Of a stretch of 20,548 nt of DNA, positions 9,375 to 18,453 are shown in pieces. A model generated the notes under the pieces. The model ran no database searches, was not told where the DNA came from, and saw nothing but the letters and a program-made list of their open reading frames with translations. The stretch spans positions 1 through 20,548 of the forward strand of contig LSSK01001088.1 in assembly GCA_001969505.1 (NCBI GenBank), in the 5' to 3' direction. Source of the DNA: Zancudomyces culisetae (Eukaryota > Kickxellomycota > Harpellomycetes > Harpellales > Legeriomycetaceae). A program made the translations under genes and the position numbers. Position 1 is the stretch's first letter. Each line of letters starts with the position of its first letter.

Positions 9375-11289
9375 TCAACGCCTTTTCAAGAGTTTATGAA
9401 CCTTGGATAATATCTTATCCGTTTCGGTTCTTTTAGTCGTATCCGTTTCTTCTGGCTTTATAATTGATGTAAGCCATGACTGTACAAAATCAGAGATGCC
9501 TGCGATAAATACACCAAACAACGATACCATGAGCAGGACTTGAATGCAGAAATAGATCATCTCGCCATCGCTTTCGTAAATATTCTTACCAAAACCGATT
9601 GTTGAGTACGTAATGAAACTGTAATAAAACACCTGGAAGAATGTGTATGACTTGTTTCTGAATGCAAAAAATATGGAGATGACACCAAACCAAACAAGTA
9701 TACACACAATTATGAATATTGCAATTTCCATAGTAAGTCTGGGTGAGTTTTTAAGCTTTTCAAGCTCTTCCTCGATTAAATCAAATTCAAGAACGTTTTC
9801 CTCCTTGCTGAAATTTCTAAGATGGAATCCACTATCTATACTACTAGGAGCATCTCTGGCACCTTTAAAGCTTGTGCGCTTTCCATCAAGTGAGTACAGG
9901 TTCAATTTGCTTTTAGCTGTACGACTAATAGGACGCAGGTTTTCACTACCATAAAAATCATCGCCTACAATGCTGCTGCGTGCCGAAGCGTTGAACCTAG
10001 TTCGAGTTAGATTGACATCATCGTAAGACGTTTTTGTATGTTCCAGCGATAGATTTTCTCCTCCTCTCTTACTCCTAGATTCGAGTCTATTTTGTGTATG
10101 CTGAATTTTCAATAATACTTGTTTTTTGAGTAGCTTGGCCAGTTTGTTCGTTTTCATGGTTTCTAGGAGTGACAATAGAAAATTGGTGTAGTTGATAAAA
10201 TAGATACCCATGACTACTGTAGCTACAATCGTCCATAGCATCATAATGACTTGCGATTGTATTGTAGTAGGTCCTATATCGCTGTTTCCTATCGCAGTAA
10301 CCGTAATAAGACAAAAATAAACCCCTGAAAGAAATGTATCTCCTTCCAAATACTTGAATCCTACACCACCCACCATTACCCAGGTATACATCAATGTGAC
10401 GCTAAATATAAACATTTTTTGTTTGTAGGATATCCCGCTGCCTATTTGTAGTATTACACATACCAGTTAGCGTATTTATAAATGTTTTTATAGTTACATA
10501 ATAGGTTCACCAACCCATTCCTCGCCGTATCCATTCCTTATTTACCTTTATTTCTGAAATCCTTGGTTGAAATGTAATCGTACGTTATCAGTACCAGAAC
10601 AGTAAAGGATGTAATGTAACCAATTATAAAATATACAAAATCGTCTGGAACTTTTGTACTTCTGCCATATTTTCCATCGGAAATTATAATATAAGCTGTT
10701 ATTCCCACGCCATATACAACTATTTAGATGTTTTAGGTGTTTGGTTTTAGTATTAAAGTTCCTATATGGCTATACGTTTATCTGTATGTAACTCGTTAAG
10801 GTGGATCAATTATATCTTACCCGTTAAAAATGAAAACAATATTGTGAGTATTGTAAACGTAACAATTTTGATGTTTAATATACGGATTGCATACGAAATG
10901 AACGCCAAAAGGGTAAGAACAAACATTATTATTCTAACAGGTGTATATTCAAGAAAAAGATGAAACCCTTCTTCTACAACCTGTTCTTGTGTCAGTTTTG
11001 AGTTCACTAAACTCAAACAAACCATCCCGATAATTACATTTGTTGATGTCAATAACCCAGAAATACCTACGCAAATTCTCTTTACTGATAGTGAACTCTG
11101 CGCAAGCTCAATTTCCTTTAGTTCTTTCTTCTTTTCCTCTAGTCTTTTTGTATCCTCATCATTAAAGTTAAAAAATGAAAGGTTTGCCTTTATGTTGGGG
11201 AGTGGTATTCTGAAATCTTTAACATCGACCAGGGCAGTGGCAACAGATTTTTTAACACCACCAAAAGTTTCTTTAAATATGTCGTTCAT
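9375..11289 (-). CDS. TOK1: TOK-B: two-pore K+ channel homologue with degenerate first filter, three exons
   Basis: Spliced model on the minus strand: 11289-10821, 10719-10546, 10441-9375, giving 569 aa. The two introns (101 and 104 nt) are GT-AG, phase 1, and match introns 2 and 3 of TOK-A. The 8-TM/2P architecture is complete. The first pore reads T-A-I-G-N-S-D (263-269) where TOK-C has T-T-I-G-Y-G-D, so the signature Thr, the aromatic residue and the second Gly are all replaced. The second filter is TIGFGK (495-500), with Lys instead of Asp. The frame is intact throughout and the membrane segments are well conserved, which argues against a pseudogene. It could be a subunit of changed selectivity, a silent or regulatory partner of TOK-A/C, or a channel with a non-K+ role. 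Channel homology is certain; function is open. Confidence 0.9.
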
Positions 11290-13812
11290 TATTGTATTTG
11301 GATAACCCGAATTTTCCTTGACTCGTTGAGAGTTTTGTGTAATATGTGTAATATAGACCTGTTTGCTCTAGGAGAGCGCGTACGAGCCTATGTTTGAACC
11401 TGTGATTGAATGTTGGGGCAGGTAGTAGTAACAAGAATACACGCTACCTGTTATTGGAGTATGATATGGAATAAATCGATGCACCCTACCTAGTAGGCTC
11501 GGCAATGTTCATGTCTTCTTTTGGCTTGCTTAAGCTTAGTATTTTTAAAAAATTAAAATAAAAAATAAAAAAATAAAAAGGTGAGGTATTAATCTATATA
11601 TACTCGGTACTGATTTCATGTAACTGAAGACTTGGTTCCATGTTCAACATCCACATCTAATGTATTCACAAAAACAAATATCAAAACCTTTTTTACATCC
11701 TATTGTCCAGTAGACTATTGGAGTTATGTAATTGATGTCTGCTATTACCAACATCCTACCCTCTTATTTGGTGCAGCTAATTCTCCTATTTTTAGTTAAA
11801 AATAGACGAACATTTACCATCACACGTTTCCATAGCAAGCCTGGCCGCCTGGTGAGTGGATTTATGACAAGCTTTGGAGATGGGTTTGCAGTGTTTTTTT
11901 ACTGTGTAAACATTTAGGCCATGAAAATATTTCATTTGCTGAACTACCCATCTTGTGTGTCATCGGAATTTTTTGCCTGTTGGGTACGAGAACTCGTATA
12001 ATGGCCCTGAACCATAGAATGTGATCCCCTAAAATCAAAACTTGGATAGCAACAATCTGGTGCATTTAATTTTTGTTCCGGTTGTGTTTTGGATGATTCC
12101 GAATAATCCAAGTAGTAATTAACCAAAAAAGTAATAAAAAATCAACAACAGCAACAAACCATCTCGCCTATTTTTTTGTGTAGCTATTTATTTTTGGGGA
12201 AGGAAAATGCAAATGTTAACTTTTCGCTTTGTGAATGAGAAATGCAAATTTAATTTAGATTCATACAAGGAAATCATCCATCATTACAACCATTAACCTT
12301 TTAATTTACCAGTTTCTGAGATTATCTCTACCAGAATACTTTTGGATAAAAAGTGTTGGGAATCAAACAATGCTAATTTTGTTGATTTGTCGTATTACAA
12401 TAAACAAACACAACGAAACCCTCCTGCATTTGAAACACACAAAACCAAGTATCATTTTGGATAATCGCTTCATACACAACATGATGCCTACTCAAAAGTT
12501 CATTCAGCTGCACTACTGAAATGAGTTATAATTAAATAATCTATTTTTGTTTGATGACCTTGTGTACACGTGACCTTTAGTCATTAGTTTAAAGCGGCAA
12601 TACCCATCTATAAACAAATGTTTAACATTAACTTTGAATTCCCTCAACCTAAACTTTTTTAAAAACGCCTCATTTCAGCCTAGTTCAGCTAAAGAGAGTC
12701 AACAACTCCAGTTGAAAAACGGAGCATACTCCGTAAATTCCATCTATGGGAAAATGTAAAGAGAATAGCATATGTACTTTCACTGTGTCAGCCACAAAGA
12801 AAAAAAAAAGAGAAAATACTACCTTACTCATTACAGTTTGTGCGAAATATATATAAAGCTCGTTTTTCTTTTTTATATATCTCACTTGACACAATATCTC
12901 TGAAATAAACCTGGATAAAGACGGATAAAGTGTTGTCCAAACTAAATATTATATTTTTTTCCATAGCTGACCTTTAGTTTTTATGTTCACAGTACATATA
13001 CTCTTTTATTAAAGCGATGTTTGTGGTTTTTATACATCAACAAAGAGAATATTGAAAGCACATCCAAGACCAACACCTGCACTATTGAAGACCAAAATCT
13101 AATCAAATTTGATTTCTAGAAAAAAACAAGATTAAAATATTATCGGAATTAAGTGGCCTATCATGCTGACGAAAATGGATAAATGTATTATTAGATAATT
13201 GTTATTATCGTAGCCAGTATATAAAAAATGATTATTTTATCATTACAAATAGACCCAACCAGACTTTTTCCTCAGTTTTTGAACTAGGGTTTCCCAAATC
13301 AAGGGGTATTATTATTACCAGTGATTTTGATTCTTTTGCTGAGAAAACAGGTTGGATTTCCAAAATTGATTTTGCTAGGCATACTTGGGTTATAAAAGCA
13401 ACTTTCAATCTGCAACTATAGCTGAATAACAAGTAAAAATAGTGTCATACACAATAAACCAGAATACTAAAATTAGAAACTAGTATTAGAGTAGTAATCC
13501 GCTGTGGCAGCTTTTAAGTAGATATAATATCGGTAGTATTCCGAGTTACAAATCAAACTTTAATTTAAGAAACGACTGAAATTTACTATAAAGTGTACTC
13601 ACTTTTACTACATTTGGTCCGATCGTAGTGAGACTATAACCAGTTAATAGAGCAAAGGATAACTTAATAAACAACATCGTAAAGGTTGGTCAAGCTACAA
13701 CCACAAGTTTGACTTTGAAAACGACTGTAAGATACCTTAACCACATACAGTTTGGTGACGATGAAATCAGCTTTCTACAAGAACACAAAAACACGATAGA
13801 CTTCAAAAAAAA
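11290..13812. other. 2.5 kb gene-poor divergent region between TOK-B and TOK-C
   Basis: No supported gene is visible. The DNA is AT-rich with stops in all frames, and the longest ORFs are 60-69 codons. It must include the promoters of TOK-B (left end) and TOK-C (right end). Visible elements are an E-box CACGTG at 12567-12572, the 11-mer TGACCTTTAGT at 12571-12581 and again at 12968-12978, two GGATAAAG units at about 12912-12929, and AAACGACTG near 13567 and 13717. Directly before TOK-C a frame without ATG stays open for about 58 codons and ends in a TGA overlapping the TOK-C ATG. The size of the gap leaves room for a decayed gene, a non-coding RNA or an origin, but nothing shows which. Confidence 0.55.
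12567..12572. promoter_or_regulatory. E-box CACGTG
   Basis: Perfect palindrome CACGTG followed by AC. In yeasts CACGTG(A) is bound by bHLH factors such as Cbf1 and Pho4. It lies about 1.2 kb from either flanking start codon, so a role in TOK-B or TOK-C expression is only a possibility. Confidence 0.3.
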
Positions 13813-16051
13813 ATGAAAAATAGAACCAACACACGTTTGTTTCCACCACTTAGCCTTGTTAGTATCAAGCGGCGTGCCCGAAATGCTAATTGGCTTAAGT
13901 TTAAAAACTTTAGGAAACCCTCCTCTCATAAAGAGGACAATTCAAATGCAATGAAAAGGGAAACCGAGGCGTTAAAGGATATAGAGGCGGCCGAAGAGCT
14001 TACGTCGGTTAGACGTACATCTGTTAGCGTTGCGGGGTTGTTGAATGTGACTAACTTGATTCTTAATATGTTGTGTATGAGTGTAGCTTATTCGAGTACA
14101 GGAAAAAGTGAAAATGGGAGATATGACATGCTGCTAGCCTACTTTATATTTCGACTGACCACATTTGTGCTCGTGTTATCCTCAACAATTGCATTTACAT
14201 TCAGAACCTTCAACGTAAAGATAATATTATCTACCGCGCTGACAGTGGTTATACAGTTCCTAGCATGTAAGTAAAGTATATATTGGTATCCTAGATTCAA
14301 CCGTATTCCTATATTCTTATTTGTTTTACTTCTTTTTTTTGTACCAAGGTTGGGATTTCGATCAGTCTGATGGTTAAGATTTATCAGAGCCGCCTAGATT
14401 AAAAAACACACTAAATACCGCAAATAGTTGCATATGGACTTGGGATAACAATATACATTGTAGCATCAGATTTGCAAAACAAGATAGACACGGAGATAAC
14501 AGACGAGTTTGCGTTTTTTATTGCCAGCTATTGCATATCATTGATAGTGGTCATCTTGTTGGTATATGACTATGTTCGCACTGAAAACTTTAGAAACAAA
14601 GGCAAGCTATCGCAATTTTTACAAAAATAATTCACCGTTTTTACATGTACTTACATGTATTTGTATCGCTTTCGTGTAAATCACATATTCGACTAATCAT
14701 ATTTATTTTATCGACGTTTTATTCAAATCATAGGCAGCGGGCTACCCTATCAACAAAAGTTGCTACACTTCAGCATACTTTTGCTTTACGGCTGGATAAT
14801 TGTTGGTGCGGTCATATTTGCATTACTCGAGAATAGAACCTTGCTTATAGGCTTCTACTTTTGTTTAGGTAATTTGCTTCACAGGGTTTGAAAAGAAATA
14901 CCCCAGCTTAATATATAATATCTGTACAATCAAAGTATTGAATTCCTTCCCCCTAAAAAAAAGTATTTATATCAATAGTAACAATAACAACCATTGGATA
15001 TGGAGATGTAATCTCAACAACCTCTTTGTCGCAGTATGTTATGCTGGTTTGGTCATTGATAGGTTTGGCTATAATGGGCTTGTATTTAGTTAATTTTGCA
15101 AACTTCCTCCTATCAGTTTTGGACAACATGAAGACAAAGAGGTTGGCTATGCTTTTGAAGGAACAACTGCTACTTCGAATTCATACCTCAGAGTTACCTG
15201 TGGACGGTTCCAAACATAAAAAAGAGTTGAGGCAGTTTTTGAGTAGAACAAATGATTTCAGGTTCGCGCTGGAGTTTGGGGAAAATGGACTGCATGTATC
15301 CACGACCCATGATGGTAATGCTGGTATCAATACGGATCCACTGTTTTTTCAATCAAATAGAGATGTCAATTCCAAGAGATACTTTCAACAAGGTGTTGAT
15401 GAGGAATGGGGGGATAAAACCAATAGTAGCAGTCGCAGTCGCAGTAGCAGCGAAAACATTGAAAAACGGTTTACTCCTGAGTTGGATTCACAAACTCAGA
15501 GCACTAGTGGCGGTGTAGTTCCAAGAGATGTCTTTATTAAGCGCGAAAATATCGAGAAAAACATCGAAGAACTCAAAAACTCGCCTAGGTTTACTTTACG
15601 GGTTTATTTCTTCATGGTTATCTACACGCTTTTCTGCTTTGTACTCATTTTCGTGTTTCATTTCTTAAGAGGAAATACGATGTCGTACTCCGAGATACTT
15701 TGGCTGAGCTTTGTTTCGTACTCGACAATAGGTAAGTTTTTTATTTTTTGTTTTCTTGCTTTCAAATCGCTAATGGACGCACTTATTGGGAGATGTAAAT
15801 CCTAACTGTATTTATTTGCTATTTTAGGGTACGGAAACATTGTATACAGGTCGGAAAGCTCGATTATATACTTTTGTGTCACAATGATGTTTTTGGTTTC
15901 GCTGTTTGGTGTTTTGTTGGCAGGAGTAATTGACTTTCTACAAACAAAAATCAAAAGAACCATCAAACCTGAACAGATTGACGAAATGGAAAAAGATGAC
16001 CTGGATAAGGTTTTAGCAAAGGTTGGTGAATTGTTGAAAAACTCTGGTTAG
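13813..16051 (+). CDS. TOK1: TOK-C: outward-rectifier-type two-pore K+ channel, five exons
   Basis: Spliced model: 13813-14266, 14428-14601, 14734-14868, 14979-15731, 15828-16051, giving 579 aa. Exons 2, 3 and 5 are 174, 135 and 224 nt, identical in length to the matching TOK-A exons. All introns are phase 1; intron 2 is GC-AG. The protein has TM1-4, TM5-P1-TM6, a cytosolic linker of roughly 170 residues with an Arg/Ser-rich patch, TM7-P2-TM8 and a charged C-terminal helix. Filter 1 is TIGYGD (259-264), the only fully canonical one in the cluster. Filter 2 is TIGYGN (504-509), with Asn for Asp. The start at 13813 is the first ATG in frame and follows a run of A residues. This copy is the best candidate for a conventional TOK conductance. 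The gene converges with the acetyltransferase gene downstream. Confidence 0.92.
14602..14733 (+). other. GC-AG intron in TOK-C (intron 2)
   Basis: The intron starts GCAAGC and ends CATAG, with a branch-point-like GACTAAT about 45 bases before the acceptor. TOK-A and TOK-B have ordinary GT donors at the same codon. Using this GC donor gives an exon of exactly 174 nt, as in both paralogues, and joins ...RNK to GSG... in frame. Confidence 0.85.
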
Positions 16052-16363
16052 TGGATGTACCCAGCAAAACCTCAAAACGAGTACGACACAGGGTATAGGA
16101 GGAGGTACAAAAAAAAATAAAAATGGGTAACCCCTTGCCAGTTTGATACTGGCTTAAGATTTCACATAGACATAGATTACATATTTAGTTTTTTTATTCA
16201 CCACAAAACTGGCCAAACCACACTTAGTATTAAGCATAGCCTAGCTTGATCTGGGCACACTAGATGTTTGCCGTACACTTTTTTTAAATTCACGTGTATA
16301 TAGATCGCGATTTACAAATAAAAGCACTACTGAATAATAATGATTAAAAAAAAAAAAGAAAGA
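16052..16363. other. Convergent 3' region between TOK-C and glycine C-acetyltransferase
   Basis: Non-coding, 312 bases. It holds a perfect 6-bp hairpin GCCAGT-TTGAT-ACTGGC at 16137-16153, a CACGTG at 16291-16296, and A-rich stretches (A runs at about 16108 and 16346) suited to 3' end formation on either strand. The hairpin is palindromic, so it could act in either transcript's 3' UTR; no function is shown. Confidence 0.5.
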
Positions 16364-17686
16364 TTAAGAAATGACACCAAGTTTCTTGCCAATACTTTCA
16401 AACGCCTTGCAAACATCTTCTAGTTGTTCAATAGAGTGTGCTGCAGAAATCTGAACACGGATTCGTGCTTTTCCTTGAGGAACCACAGGGTACGAAAATC
16501 CAATGACATAGATTCCAAGTTTCAACATCTCCTCAGAAAATGCTGAGGCCAACCGAGCATCGCCTAGCATCACGGGTACAATTGGGTGGTCATCGCCAAT
16601 GATATTGAAGCCGGCAGCGCTCATCTTTGATCTAAAGAACTCGGTGTTTTTCTTCAACCTTTGCAACAACATGGGTCCATTATCCTTGTTTTGGAGTAGC
16701 TCGAAAGCTGCGACTGCGCCTCCAACAACAGACGGTGCAAGTGTGTTTGAGAATAGATATGGTCTTGATCGGTTTCTTAATATATCGATGGATGTTTTGT
16801 CTCCTACTGTATAACCGCCAGATGCACCTCCTAGTGCCTTTCCAAATGTCGAGTTCACAAAATGGATCTTATCCGCCACACCAAAATATTCACCCGATCC
16901 TTTACCCGAGTTTCCAATAACACCAGTAGCGTGGCAGTCATCAACAAACACCAGACACTCGTATTTTTCTGCCAACTGGCAAATTTTATCGAGTTTGGCT
17001 ATTTTTCCATCCATAGAGAATACACCGTCTGTGGCAATCATTACCACACCATTTTTGTCCTTTGTTGTTTCCTTTGCCTTTACAATTTGTTGCTCAAGAT
17101 CCGCCATATCGCAGTTTTTGTATCTAAATCTAGCTGCTTTGCAGAGGCGGATCCCATCAATGATACTGGCGTGATTCAATTCGTCGCTGACTATGGCATC
17201 ATTGGGTGTCAATAGCGCCTCGAAAATCCCAGCATTTGCATCAAAACAGCTGGAGTACAGTATCGCATCTTCTTTTTCATAGAACTGGCTTATTTTTTCC
17301 TCCAAATCCTTGTGGATACTCTGGGTTCCACAAATGAATCTCACTGAACTCAAGCCATTGCCAAAATGCTTTGTATATTCTATGGCCTTTTCCTCTACGT
17401 ATGGATCGTTCGATAGCCCAAGGTAGTTATTTGCGCATAGGTTTAGTACCTCGGTTGTTTTTCCGGTGGCTTTATCGATCACTTTTATTGCTGCAGATTG
17501 CGAACTTCCTATTATGCGTTCGCTTTTGTAGGTTCCAGCATCTTGCATCTTTTTGATTTCATTTTCCAGTCGCTGTTTATAGCTTTGTGGCAGTGTAGCG
17601 TATGTTCTGAGTGCGAGCTTTTTTGATGTGTTTGCGAGTAAAACACGTCGGATAGCTCTGTTTGAAGTTTGTGGACCTACCAACAT
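16364..17686 (-). CDS. Glycine C-acetyltransferase (2-amino-3-ketobutyrate CoA ligase), mitochondrial
   Basis: A 440-aa PLP enzyme of the alpha-oxoamine synthase family, close to bacterial Kbl and animal GCAT. It cleaves 2-amino-3-oxobutyrate with CoA to glycine and acetyl-CoA, the second step of threonine breakdown after threonine dehydrogenase. Visible motifs are DELNHASIIDGIRLCKA, the PLP-binding DDCHATG, and STFGKALGG with Lys283 as the Schiff-base lysine (Lys244 in E. coli Kbl; the offset equals the extra leader). The first 35-40 residues are rich in Arg/Lys with no acids and end near RTYATLP, a typical mitochondrial presequence. The ATG at 17686 is the first in frame; the frame stays open upstream to about 17818 but offers only a TTG. 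The family also includes 5-aminolevulinate synthase, KBL and AONS/BioF, but the overall match is to KBL/GCAT. S. cerevisiae lacks this enzyme, so its presence helps place the organism elsewhere. Confidence 0.92.
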   Translation of the reverse strand: MLVGPQTSNRAIRRVLLANTSKKLALRTYATLPQSYKQRLENEIKKMQDAGTYKSERIIGSSQSAAIKVIDKATGKTTEVLNLCANNYLGLSNDPYVEEKAIEYTKHFGNGLSSVRFICGTQSIHKDLEEKISQFYEKEDAILYSSCFDANAGIFEALLTPNDAIVSDELNHASIIDGIRLCKAARFRYKNCDMADLEQQIVKAKETTKDKNGVVMIATDGVFSMDGKIAKLDKICQLAEKYECLVFVDDCHATGVIGNSGKGSGEYFGVADKIHFVNSTFGKALGGASGGYTVGDKTSIDILRNRSRPYLFSNTLAPSVVGGAVAAFELLQNKDNGPMLLQRLKKNTEFFRSKMSAAGFNIIGDDHPIVPVMLGDARLASAFSEEMLKLGIYVIGFSYPVVPQGKARIRVQISAAHSIEQLEDVCKAFESIGKKLGVIS

Positions 17687-18453
17687 TTTCGTTAGTGTAT
17701 TGTTCTTTTGCAGTTGTATTCGTAAGTTTAAGCAGCGCCTTTTCTGAATGTAACCAAATTTAACTGTTTTATTTATTTTATTTCCTGGAAAGCTGAATTT
17801 ACCGAGAAAGTTGAGCAAGGGGGAGAGAGGAGGGAGAATGAATCAAACTTCATTTTTCCACTTTGTCGAAAAAAGGAAATATTAGCTTATTGGATGCAAA
17901 CAATTAAAAAGCGAAACAGCATACTTGAGGAATGAAACAATAAACACGCGAATGAATATGTTTTCGATCTCTAGATGCGTAGAAACTTTAAGCTGACAAA
18001 TACAAACCCGGAAGCAGATGTATGTAATAAATCACAGAGCATGGATGGATGGATGGAATGGACTGTAACAAAGAGAGCGTTTTAGGATCCGGAATATGCA
18101 GGTTAAAGGCACTTTATTGTTGACGCATTCAAATGTTGGTATTGGTTGGTACATGTTGTTTGATCGCCAATTCATCCGAGAATTTTTTTTCCGCTTAATT
18201 TTTTATTTTGGGCGTAAAGTGAAAACATATTAGCTATCAACCGAAAACTATGTGGAAAAAAAAAATTGTTGGGGGAGAGGGAAGAGGAGTGATTTTGCAG
18301 TATGTAGAAAATCGAAGTTTGGAATCAGAAATGCATTGTGTACATGTAATTATTTTTAAGCGACAACTTCACAAAATAAATAAATGAATAAATAAACAAT
18401 CATTGCAAGCACAAGAAACCATTAAGCAACGGCATAGATTAGAACCTTGATAA
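17687..18453. promoter_or_regulatory. Divergent intergenic region between glycine C-acetyltransferase and IPK2
   Basis: The 767 bases contain the promoters of both flanking genes. No gene is visible. Visible elements are an ATGG tetranucleotide run (18041-18056), a G/A-rich tract near 18269-18290, and an A/T-rich stretch with AATAAATAAATG-like repeats about 80 bases before the kinase ATG. I see no clear Gcn4 (TGACTCA) site, although one might be expected for an amino-acid gene. Confidence 0.5.

Noticed and set aside
9585-9600. GGTAAG at the P2 filter of TOK-B as an intron donor
   Set aside because: The sequence aligns without a gap to the spliced TOK-A and TOK-C exons across this point, so it is coding (Gly-Lys) and no intron is needed.
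11944-12126. 60-codon minus-strand frame with Ser/Gln/Asp-rich, protein-like composition
   Set aside because: The apparent first residue is a TTG and no ATG lies near the start of the frame. Short and overlapped by another open frame, so probably chance or a relic.
12354-12706. Possible solo LTR (TGTTGG...CAACA)
   Set aside because: The ends suit a Ty-like LTR and the length is right, but the flanking 5-mers do not match as a target-site duplication and I see no primer-binding site, second copy or coding remnant.
14340-14400. Box C/D-like snoRNA in TOK-C intron 1
   Set aside because: A TGATGG and a CTGA are present, but they overlap each other and there is no terminal stem or second box pair.
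17687-17818. 44-residue N-terminal extension of the acetyltransferase
   Set aside because: The frame is open but offers only a TTG. The ATG at 17686 has A at -3 and directly begins a good mitochondrial presequence.
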